DNA of 64,000 bases, from contig JANJXV010000159.1 in the NCBI GenBank assembly GCA_024803745.1, positions 1,796,498 through 1,860,497 of the forward strand, in the 5' to 3' direction. This document shows positions 1-8,599 of the stretch, in pieces; the stretch's first letter is position 1, and each line of letters begins with the position of its first letter. A program made the position numbers and the translations under genes. A model generated the notes under the pieces. That model was not told the DNA's origin, made no database searches, and was given only the letters and a program-made list of their open reading frames with translations. The stretch comes from Megascapheus bottae. Its lineage: Eukaryota > Chordata > Mammalia > Rodentia > Geomyidae.

Positions 1-122
1 TGGAGGTGTGTGAAGTCATAGAATGGAGGTGTGTGAATTCATAGAATGGAGGTGTGTGAAGTCCAAGAATGGAGGTGTGTGAAGTCAAAGAATGGAGGTG
101 TGTGAAGTCACAGAATGGAGGT
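1..122. repeat. Satellite segment left of LTR copy 1
   Basis: Five to six monomers ending in the flank typical of most LTR copies: units with tails CCAAGAA, AAAGAA and ACAGAA in that order, then the GGAGGT duplication. Nothing else is visible. Confidence 0.9.
117..122. repeat. Target-site duplication GGAGGT, left of LTR copy 1
   Basis: The six bases before the LTR's TG terminus are GGAGGT and the six bases after its CA terminus (442-447) are the same. In an uninterrupted monomer GGAGGT occurs once, so the second copy was made by integration. A 6-bp duplication is typical of ERV2/ERVK-class integrases. The same pair brackets the other complete copies, except that the left one at copy 6 has mutated to TGAGGT. 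Confidence 0.85.
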
Positions 123-240
123 TGCCGGGGCCAACCGGCGGCAAACCAGGGTTCGCAGATTGGGGTTCCTTAAATCGGGGGCAAGGACTAGCAAGAAATA
201 GAAGAGAGACAGACACAGCGGGTCCGGGATGTCCACAGTC

Positions 241-249
241 CAGGTAAAG
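241..249 (+). promoter_or_regulatory. Possible antisense splice donor inside the LTR
   Basis: CAGGTAAAG on the + strand matches the CAG|GTAAGT donor consensus except for the last two bases (AG in place of GT). It lies at LTR start +118 and is present in all 15 copies. It would act only on + strand (satellite G-rich) transcripts. This is a motif match only; there is no evidence of use. Confidence 0.25.
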
Positions 250-266
250 ATTGCCGAGACTGCCGG

Positions 267-272
267 TTTATT
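267..272 (-). terminator. LTR poly(A) signal AATAAA
   Basis: TTTATT on the + strand reads AATAAA in LTR sense, about 170 bp from the LTR 5' end, which suits a U3/R boundary in a 319-bp LTR. The equivalent site lies at LTR start +144 in every copy (for example 1607, 3849, 16464). It was presumably the retroviral polyadenylation signal. Confidence 0.6.
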
Positions 273-347
273 TTCCACTCCCCCTTCTTCCCTCCTCCTG
301 ACCCAGGGAACCTCCAGGTGTTACATTCATATGGTAATTCTCAGGTC

Positions 348-355
348 ATTTGCAT
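348..355 (-). promoter_or_regulatory. Octamer motif ATGCAAAT in LTR U3
   Basis: ATTTGCAT on the + strand is the POU/Oct octamer ATGCAAAT in LTR sense, upstream of the poly(A) signal and so in the U3 promoter/enhancer half. It sits at LTR start +225 and looks conserved in all 14 complete copies. An E-box-type CATATG lies a little further downstream in LTR sense. No clear TATA box was seen. Binding is inferred from motif only. Confidence 0.45.
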
Positions 356-381
356 AGAATAGGGCCAGAAAGCAATAAGAC

Positions 382-387
382 AATAAA
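382..387 (+). terminator. Plus-strand AATAAA within the LTR
   Basis: AATAAA in the stretch GACAATAAAGCC, at LTR start +259 and repeated in every complete copy. It could polyadenylate a + strand transcript running through the array, but is equally likely chance in an A-rich stretch. Confidence 0.25.
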
Positions 388-441
388 GCCATCGTCTGAT
401 GCAAGCCAAGGTAGAGTTTGATTCCACTCTGGCTCACAACA

Positions 442-447
442 GGAGGT
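442..447. repeat. Target-site duplication GGAGGT, right of LTR copy 1
   Basis: Partner of the GGAGGT at 117-122. The monomer resumes in phase (GGAGGTGTGTGAAG) directly after the LTR. Confidence 0.85.
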
Positions 448-1462
448 GTGTGAAGTCACAGAATTGAAGTGTGTGAAGTCAAAATGGAGGTGTGTGAAGT
501 CACAGAATGGAAGTCTGTGAAGACACAGAATAGAGGTGTGTGAAGTCAGAATGGAGGTGTGTGAAGTCAGAATGGAGGTGTGTGAAATCATAGAATGGAG
601 GTGTGTGAAGCCACAACGCAGGTGTGTGCACTCATGGAATGAAGGTGTGTGAAGTAAAAGTGAAGGTGTGTGAAGTCATAGAATGGAGGTGTGTGAAGTC
701 ATAGAATGGAGGTGTGTGAAGTCACAGAATGGAGGTGTGTGAAGTCATAGAATGGAGGTGTGTGAAGTCACAGAATGGAGGTGTGTGAAGTCATAGAATG
801 GAGGTGTGTGAAGTCACAGAATGGAGGTGTGTGAAGTCATAGAATGGAGGTGTGTGAAGTCATAGAATGGAGGTGTGTGAAGTCATAGAATGGAGGTGTG
901 TGAAGTCACAGAATGGAGGTGTGTGAAGTCATAGAATGGAGGTGTGTGAAGTCACAGAATGGAGGTGTGTGAAGTCATAGAATGGAGGTGTGTGAAGTCA
1001 TAGAATGGAGGTGTGTGAAGTCACAGAATGGAGGTGTGTGAAGTCATAGATTGGAGGTGTGTGAAGTCACAGAATGGAGGTTTGTGTACTCAAAATGCAG
1101 GTGTTTGAAGTCAAAGAATGGAGGTGTGTGAAGTCATAGAATGGAAGTGTGTGAAGTCATAGAATGGAGGTGTGTGAACCCAGAATGCAGGTTTGTGAAG
1201 TCACAGAATCGAGGTTTTTGAAGTCATACAATGGAGGTGTGTGAAGTCAAAGAATGGATGTTTCTAAAGTAAGAATGAAGGTGTGTGAAGTCATAGAATG
1301 GAGGTGTGTGAAGTCAAAATGCATGTGTGTGAACTCATAGAATGGAGGTGTGTGAACTCACAGAATTGAGGTGTGTGAAATCATGGAATGGAGTTGTGTG
1401 AAGTCCAAGAATGGAGGTGTGTGAAGTAAAAGAATGGAGGTGTGTGAAGTCAGAATGGAGGT
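442..1462. repeat. Satellite segment between LTR copies 1 and 2
   Basis: Starts with the right-flank signature shared by most copies (an ATTGAAGTG unit, an AAAATGG unit, a GAAGTCTGTGAAGACACAG unit, then a GAAGCCACAACGCAGG unit near 608-622). From about 660 to 1060 it is an unusually pure run of 23-mers whose tails mostly alternate between ATAGAA and ACAGAA. After about 1,060 it becomes variant-rich and matches the left flank of LTR copy 3 nearly base for base. Confidence 0.9.
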
Positions 1463-1880
1463 TGCCGGGGCCAACCGGCGGCAAACTAGGGTTCGCAGAT
1501 TGGGGTTCCTGAAATCGGGGGCAAGGACTAGCAAGAAATAGAAGAGAGACAGACACAACGGGTCCGGGATGTCTGCAGTCCAGGTAAAGACTGCCAAGAC
1601 TGCCGGTTTATTTTCCACTCCCCCTTCTTCCCTCCTCCTGACCCAGGGAACCTCCAGGTGTTACATTCATATGGTAATTCTCAGGTCATTTGCATAGAAT
1701 AGGGCCTGAAAGCAATAAGACAATAAAGCCATCGTCTGATGCAAGGCAAGGTACAGTTTGATTCCACTCTGGCTCACAACAGGAGGTGTGTGAAGTCACA
1801 GAATTGAAGTGTGTGAAGTCAAAATGGAGGTGTGTGAAGTCACAGAATGGAGGTCTGTGAAGACACAGAATAGAGGTGTG
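1030..1880. repeat. LTR-bearing duplication, first copy (partner about 3,270-4,122)
   Basis: Offset 2,242 bp. LTR copies 2 and 3 and about 430 bp of left flank match closely: the overlapping minus-strand frames at 1,335-1,618 and 3,577-3,860 translate identically. Differences I saw are ATGCATG against ATGCAGG near 1,320 and one T in copy 3 (GATTTCACT). Confidence 0.8.
1463..1781 (-). mobile_element. Solo LTR, copy 2 (variant class with copies 3 and 5)
   Basis: 319 bp with no length change against copy 1. It shares with copy 3 the substitutions GCAAACTAGG, GACACAACGGG, ATGTCTGCAG and CTGCCAAGAC, and with copies 3 and 5 GGCCTGAAAG and CAAGGCAAGG. Its left flank (tails TAAAAGAA then CAGAA) is also of the copy 3/5 type, so LTR and flank travelled together. 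Confidence 0.85.
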
Positions 1881-3704
1881 TGAACTAAGAATGGAGGTGT
1901 GTGAAGTCATAGATGTAGGTGTGTAAAGTCATAGTATGGAGGTTTGTGAAATCACAGAATGGAGTTTTGTGAAGTCACAGAATGGAGCTGTGTGAAGTCA
2001 GAACGGAGGTGTGTGAAGTCATAGAATGGAGGTGTGTGAAGTCATAGAATGGAGGTGTGTGAAGTCACAGAATGGAGGTGTGTGAAGTCATGGAATGGAG
2101 GTGTGTGAAGTCACAGAATGGAGGTGTGTGAAGTCATAGAATGGAGGTGTGTGAAGTCACAGAATGGAGGTGTGTGAAGTCACAGAATGGAGGTGTGTGA
2201 AGTCACAGAATTGAGGTGTGTGAAGTCACAGAATGGAGGTGTGTGAAGTCAGAATGAAGGTGTGTGAAATCACATAATGGAGGTGTGTGAAGTCACAGAA
2301 TGGATGTTTGTGAAGTAAGAATGAAGGTGTTTGAAGTCATAGAGTGGAGGTGTGTGAAGTCACAGAATGGAGGTGTGTGAAGTCATAGAATGGAGGTGTG
2401 TGAAGTCATAGAATTGAGGTGTGTGAAGACATAGAATGGAGGTGTGTGAAGTCATAGAATGGAGGTGTGTGAAGTCATAAAATGGAGGTGTGTGAACTCA
2501 TAGAATGGATGTGTGTGAAGTTAAAATGGAGTTGTGTGAAGTCATAGAATGGTGGTTTTTGATGTCAACGAATGGAGGTGTGTGAAGTCAGAGAATGGAG
2601 GTGTGTGAACTCAGAGTGGAGGTGTCTGAAGTCACAGAATGGAGGTTTGTGAAGTCATAGAATGGAGGTGTGTGAAGTCAGAGAATGGATGTTTCTGAAG
2701 TAAGAATGAATGTGTGTGAAGTCATAGAATGGAGGTGTGTGAAGTCAAATTGGAGGTGTGTGAACTCATAGAATGGAGGTGTGTGAACTCATAGAATGGA
2801 GTGTGTGAAGTCATGGAATGGAGGTGTGTGAAGTCAAAGAATGGAGGTGTGTGAAGTGACACAATAGAGGTGTGTGAAGTCACAGAATGGAGGTGTGTGA
2901 AGTCACAGAATGGAGGTGTGTGAAGTCATAGAATGGAGGTGTGTGAAATCATAGAATGGAGGTATGTGAAGTCAGAATGGAGGTGTGTGAAGTCACAGAA
3001 TGGAGGTGTGTGAAGTCACAGAATGGAGGTGTGTGAAGTCAGAATGAAGGTGTGTGAAGTCACAGAATGGAGGTGTGTGAAGTCACAGAATGGAGGTGTG
3101 TGAAGTAAGAATGAAGGTGTTTGAAGTCATAGAGTGGAGGTGTGTGAAGTCACAGAATGGAGGTGTGTGAAGTCAGAATGGAGGTGAGTGAAGTCATAGA
3201 ATGGAGGTGTGTGAAGTCATAAAATGGAGGTGTGTGAAGTCATAGAATTGAGGTGTGTGAAGTCATAGAATGGAGGTGTGTGAATTCATAGATTGGAGGT
3301 GTGTGAAGTCACAGAATGGAGGTTTGTGTACTCAAAATGCAGGTGTTTGAAGTCAAAGAATGGAGGTGTGTGAAGTCATAGAATGGAAGTGTGTGAAGTC
3401 ATAGAATGGAGGTGTGTGAACCCAGAATGCAGGTTTGTGAAGTCACAGAATCGAGGTTTTTGAAGTCATACAATGGAGGTGTGTGAAGTCAAAGAATGGA
3501 TGTTTCTAAAGTAAGAATGAAGGTGTGTGAAGTCATAGAATGGAGGTGTGTGAAGTCAAAATGCAGGTGTGTGAACTCATAGAATGGAGGTGTGTGAACT
3601 CACAGAATTGAGGTGTGTGAAATCATGGAATGGAGTTGTGTGAAGTCCAAGAATGGAGGTGTGTGAAGTAAAAGAATGGAGGTGTGTGAAGTCAGAATGG
3701 AGGT
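1782..3704. repeat. Satellite segment between LTR copies 2 and 3
   Basis: The usual right-flank signature stops at about 1,880 and is joined to a block (AACTAAGAATGG, then AGATGTAGG with TAAAGTC) that elsewhere lies far from an LTR, at about 5.07, 7.28 and 24.16 kb. The segment includes one copy of the divergent marker unit GGTGGTTTTTGATGTCAACG at 2,551. The last 430 bp repeat the left flank of copy 2. Confidence 0.9.
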
Positions 3705-4023
3705 TGCCGGGGCCAACCGGCGGCAAACTAGGGTTCGCAGATTGGGGTTCCTGAAATCGGGGGCAAGGACTAGCAAGAAATAGAAGAGAGACAGACACAA
3801 CGGGTCCGGGATGTCTGCAGTCCAGGTAAAGACTGCCAAGACTGCCGGTTTATTTTCCACTCCCCCTTCTTCCCTCCTCCTGACCCAGGGAACCTCCAGG
3901 TGTTACATTCATATGGTAATTCTCAGGTCATTTGCATAGAATAGGGCCTGAAAGCAATAAGACAATAAAGCCATCGTCTGATGCAAGGCAAGGTACAGTT
4001 TGATTTCACTCTGGCTCACAACA
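3705..4023 (-). mobile_element. Solo LTR, copy 3
   Basis: 319 bp, essentially copy 2 with one further substitution near its U3 end (TGATTTCACT). Flanked by GGAGGT on both sides. Its right flank has the full standard signature, including the GCCACAACGCAGG unit at about 4,190-4,205, which copy 2 has lost. Confidence 0.85.
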
Positions 4024-4489
4024 GGAGGTGTGTGAAGTCACAGAATTGAAGTGTGTGAAGTCAAAATGGAGGTGTGTGAAGTCACAGAATGGAGGTCTGT
4101 GAAGACACAGAATAGAGGTGTGTGAAGTCAGAATGGAGGTGTGTGAAGTCAGAATGGAGGTGTGTGAAATCATAGAATGGAGGTGTGTGAAGCCACAACG
4201 CAGGTGTGTGAACTCATGGAAAGAAGGTGTGTGAAGTAAAATTGCAGGTGTGTGAAGTCATAGAATGGAGGTGTGTGAAGTCATAGAATGGAGGTGTGTG
4301 AAGTCACAGAATGGAGGTGTGTGAAGTCATGGAATGGAGGTGTGTGAAGTCACAGAATGGAGGTGTGTGAAGTCATAGAATGGAGGTGTGTGAAGTCACA
4401 GAATGGAGGTGTGTGAAGTCACAGAATGGAGGTGTGTGAAGTCATAGAATGGAGGTGTGTGAAATCATAGAATGGAGGTGTGTGAAGTC

Positions 4490-6390
4490 AGAGTGGAGGT
4501 GTCTGAAGTCACAGAAAGGAGGTGTGTGAAGTCACAGAATGGATGTTTGTGAAGTAAGAATGAAGGTGTTTGAAGTCATAGAATGGAGGTGTGTGAAGTA
4601 ACAGAATGGAGGTGTGTGAAGTCATAGAATGGAGGTGTGTGAAGTCATAGAATTGAGGTGTGTGAAGTCATAGAATGGAGGTGTGTGAAGTCACAGAATG
4701 GAGGTGTATGAAGTCAGAATGGAGGTGTGTGAAGTCATAGACTGAGGTGGGTGAAGTCATAGAAAGGAGGTGTGGGAAGTCATAGAATGGAGGAGTGTGA
4801 AGACATAGAGTGGAGGTGAGTGAAGTCACAGATTCGAGGTCTGTGATGTCATAGAATGGAGGTTTGTGAGGTCAGAATGGAGGTGTGTGTAATCATAGAA
4901 TGGAGATGTGTGAACTCATAGAATGGAGTTGTGTGACCTCACAATGGAAGAGTGTGAAGTCATAGAATGGAGGTATGAGAAGTCACAGAATGGACGTGTG
5001 TGAAGTCATAAAATGAAGGTGTGTGAAGTCAGAATGGAGGTGTGTGAAGTCACAGAATGGAGGTGTGTGAACTAAGAATGGAGGTGTGTGAAGTCATAGA
5101 TGTAGGTGTGTAAAGTCATACTATGGAGGTTTGTGAAATCACAGAATGGAGTTTTGTGAAGTCACAGAATGGAGCTGTGTGAAGTCAGAACGGAGGTGTG
5201 TGAAGTCATAGAATGGAGGTGTGTGAACTCATAGAATGGAGGTGTGTGAAGTCACAATGGAGTAGTGTGAAGTCATAGAATTTAGGTGTGTGAAGTCACA
5301 AAATGGAGGTGTGTGAAGTCATAGAATGGAGGTGTGTGAAGTCATAGAATGGAGGTGTGTGAAGTCAGAATGGAGGTGTGTGAAGTCACAGAATTGAGGT
5401 GTGTGAAGTCACAGAATGGAGGTGTGTTAAGTCAGAATGAAGGTGTGTGAAATCACATAATGGAGGTGTGTGAAGTCAGAGAATGGATGTTTGTGAAGTA
5501 AGAATGAAGGTGTTTGAAGTCATAGAGTGGAGGTGTGTGAAGTCACAGAATGGAGGTGTGTGAAGTCATAGAATGGAGGTGTGTGAAGTCATAGAATTGA
5601 GGTGTGTGAAGTCATAGAATGGAGGTGTGTGAAGTCATAAAATGGAGGTGTGTGAACTCATAGAATGGAGGTGTGTGAAGTTAAAATGGAGTTGTGTGAA
5701 GTCATAGAATGGTGGTTTTTGATGTCAACGAATGGTGGTGTGTGAAGTCAGAGAATGGAGGTGTGTGAACTCAGAATGGAGGTGTCTGAAGTCACAGAAT
5801 GGAGGTTTGTGAAGTCATAGAATGGAGGTGTGTGAAGTCAGAGAATGGATGTTTCTGAAGTAAGAATGAATGTGTGTGAAGTCATAGAATGGAGGTGTGT
5901 GAAGTCAAATTGGAGGTGTGTGAACTCATAGAATGGAGGTGTGTGAACTCATAGAATGGAGTGTGTGAAGTCATGGAATGGAGGTGTGTGAAGTCAAAGA
6001 ATGGAGGTGTGTGAAGTGAAACAATAGAGGTGTGTGAAGTCACAGAATGGAGGTGTGTGAAGTCACAGAATGGAAGTGTGTGAAGTCAAAACGGAGGTGT
6101 GTGAAGTCACAGAATGGAGGTGTGTGAAGTCACAGAATGGAGGTGTGTGAAGTCATAGAATGGAGGTGTGTGAAATCATAGAATGGAGGTATGTGAAGTC
6201 AGAATGGAGGTGTGTGAAGTCACAGAATGGAGGTGTGTGAAGTCACAGAATGGAGGTGTGTGAAGTCAGAATGAAGGTGTGTGAAGTCACAGAATGGAGG
6301 TGTGTGAAGTCACAGAATGGAGGTGTGTGAAGTAAGAATGAAGGTGTTTGAAGTCATAGAGTGGAGGTGTGTGAAGTCACAGAATGGAGG
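4490..6390. repeat. 2.2-kb higher-order tandem, first copy
   Basis: Matches 6,699-8,599 at a constant offset of 2,209 bp, checked at three anchors: ACAGAAAGG (4,511/6,720), TGTAGGTGTG (5,101/7,310) and GGTGGTTTTT (5,711/7,920). Boundaries are approximate. Point differences are scattered, so this duplication is not the youngest in the window. Confidence 0.75.
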
Positions 6391-6698
6391 TGTGTGAAGT
6401 CAGAATGGAGGTGAGTGAAGTCATAGAATGGAGGTGTGTGAAGTCACAGACTGGAGGTGTGTGAAGTCATAGAATGGAGGTGTGTGAAGTCACAGAATGG
6501 AGGTGTGTGAAGTCATAGAATGGAGGTGTGTGAAATCACAGAATGGAGGTGTGTGAAGTCACAGAATGGAGGTGTGTGAAGTCATAGAATGGAGGTGTGT
6601 GAAATCATAGAATGGAGGTGTGTGAAGTCAGAGTGGAGGTGTGTCAAGTCACAGAATTGAGGTGTGTGAAGTTTTAGAGAATGGAGGTGTGTGAAGTC

Positions 6699-8599
6699 AG
6701 AATGAAGGTGTCTGAAGTCACAGAAAGGAGGTGTGTGAAGTCACAGAATGGATGTTTGTGAAGTAAGAATGAAGGTGTTTGAAGTCATAGAATGGAGGTG
6801 TGTGAAGTAACAGAATGGAGGTGTGTGAAGTCATAGAATGGAGGTGTGTGAAGTCATAGAATTGAGGTGTGTGAAGTCATAGAATAGAGGTGTGTGAAGT
6901 CACAGAATGGAGGTGTATGAACTCAGAATGGAGGTGTGTGAAGTCATAGACTGAGGTGGGTGAAGTCATAGAAAGGAGGTGTGGGAAGTCATAGAATGGA
7001 GGAGTGTGAAGTCATAGAGTGGAGGTGAGTGAAGTCACAGATTCGAGGTCTGTGATGTCATAGAATGGAGGTGTGTGAAGTCAAAATGGAGGTGTGTGAA
7101 ATCATAGAATGGAGATGTGTGAACTCATAGAATGGAGTTGTGTGACCTCACAATGGAAGAGTGTGAAGTCATAGAATGGAGGTGTGAGAAGTCACAGAAT
7201 GGACGTGTGTGAAGTCATAAAATGAAGGTGTGTGAAGTCAGAATGGAGGTGTGTGAAGTCACAGAATGGAGGTGTGTGAACTAAGAATGGAGGTGTGTGA
7301 AGTCATAGATGTAGGTGTGTAAAGTCATAGTATGGAGGTTTGTGAAATCACAGAATGGAGTTTTGTGAAGTCACAGAATGGAGCTGTGTGAAGTCAGAAC
7401 GGAGGTGTGTGAAGTCATAGAATGGAGGTGTGTGAACTCATAGAATGGAGGTGTGTGAAGTCACAATGGAGGAGTGTGAAGTCATAGAATTTAGGTGTGT
7501 GAAGTCACAAAATGGAGGTGTGTGAAGTCATAGAATGGAGGTGTGTGAAGTCATAGAATGGAGGTGTGTGAAGTCAGAATGGAGGTGTGTGAAGTCACAG
7601 AATTGAGGTGTGTGAAGTCACAGAATGGAGGTGTGTGAAGTCAGAATGAAGGTGTGTGAAATCACATAATGGAGGTGTGTGAAGTCACAGAATGGATGTT
7701 TGTGAAGTAAGAATGAAGGTGTTTGAAGTCATAGAGTGGAGGTGTGTGAAGTCACAGAATGGAGGTGTGTGAAGTCATAGAATGGAGGTGTGTGAAGTCA
7801 TAGAATTGAGGTGTGTGAAGTCATAGAATGGAGGTGTGTGAAGTCATAAAATGGAGGTGTGTGAACTCATAGAATGGAGGTGTGTGAAGTTGAAATGGAG
7901 TTGTGTGAAGTCATAGAATGGTGGTTTTTGATGTCAACGAATGGAGGTGTGTGAAGTCAGAGAATGGAGGTGTGTGAACTCAGAATGGAGGTGTGTGAAG
8001 TCACAGAATGGAGGTTTGTGAAGTCATAGAATGGAGGTGTGTGAAGTCAGAGAATGGATGTTTCTGAAGTAAGAATGAATGTGTGTGAAGTCATAGAATG
8101 GAGGTGTGTGAAGTCAAATTGGAGGTGTGTGAACTCATAGAATGGAGGTTTGTGAACTCATAGAATGGAGTGTGTGAAGTCATGGAATGGAGGTGTGTGA
8201 AGTCAAAGAATGGAGGTGTGTGAAGTGAAACAATAGAGGTGTGTGAAGTCACAGAAAGGAGGTGTGTGAAGTCACAGAATGGAAGTGTGTGAAGTCAAAA
8301 CGGAGGTGTGTGAAGTCACAGAATGGAGGTGTGTGAAGTCACAGAATGGAGGTGTGTGAAGTCATAGAATGGAGGTGTGTGAAATCATAGAATGGAGGTA
8401 TGTAAAGTCAGAATGGAGGTGTGTGAAGTCACAGAATGGAGGTGTGTGAAGTCACAGAATGGAGATGTGTGAAGTCAGAATGAAGGTGTGTGAAGTCACA
8501 GAATGGAGGTGTGTGAAGTCACAGAATGGAGGTGTATGAAGTAAGAATGAAGGTGTTTGAAGTCATAGAGTGGAGGTGTGTGAAGTCACAGAATGGAGG
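6699..8599. repeat. 2.2-kb higher-order tandem, second copy
   Basis: Partner of 4,490-6,390. Just upstream, a unit containing GAAGTTTTAGAGAATGG (about 6,668) is a private marker shared only with about 23,556, which ties this stretch to the 20-26 kb block. Confidence 0.75.

Larger units (their letters stand above)
123..441 (-). mobile_element. Solo LTR, ERV2/ERVK-like, copy 1
   Basis: A 319-bp non-satellite insert that in minus-strand sense begins TGTTGTGAGCC and ends CCCCGGCA, i.e. TG...CA ends, bracketed by GGAGGT duplications. In sense coordinates an ATGCAAAT octamer lies near 87-94 and an AATAAA signal near 170-175; the distal part (R/U5-like) is CpG-rich. No primer-binding site, coding region or polypurine tract adjoins it, so it is a solo LTR. 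Private changes against the other copies include a G-to-A in the CTGAAATC stretch (CTTAAATC), loss of a CpG (TCCACAG for TCCGCAG) and GTAGAG for GTACAG. The family is inferred from architecture and duplication length; an exact repeat name needs a database search. Confidence 0.85.

Noticed and set aside
123..441. Full-length or coding endogenous retrovirus
   Set aside because: The element is 319 bp, enters satellite directly at both ends, and has no primer-binding site, coding region or second LTR.
123..441. tRNA-derived SINE as the origin of the 319-bp insert
   Set aside because: No A/B box pair or A-rich/simple-repeat tail was seen; TG...CA ends, AATAAA and a 6-bp duplication fit an LTR better.
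346..591. Open frames of 60-86 codons on the minus strand, rich in SHTSIL and THLHS, recurring across the window
   Set aside because: They are minus-strand translations of the 23-bp monomer, whose three frames follow one another to give a 23-residue period, with ends supplied by the LTR. They overlap in different frames (1,335-1,556 and 1,358-1,618) and their recurrence follows DNA duplication. No domain or gene structure was seen.
660..1060. CRISPR-like regular repeat
   Set aside because: There are no unique spacers; the whole period is repeat. The LTR and CpG pattern indicate a eukaryotic genome.
1358..1618. Possible signal-anchor-like hydrophobic peptide read from the LTR (about residues 20-35)
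   Set aside because: It comes from reading the R/U5-like LTR region in one frame; LTRs of this type do not encode a protein there, and the frame ends in satellite.
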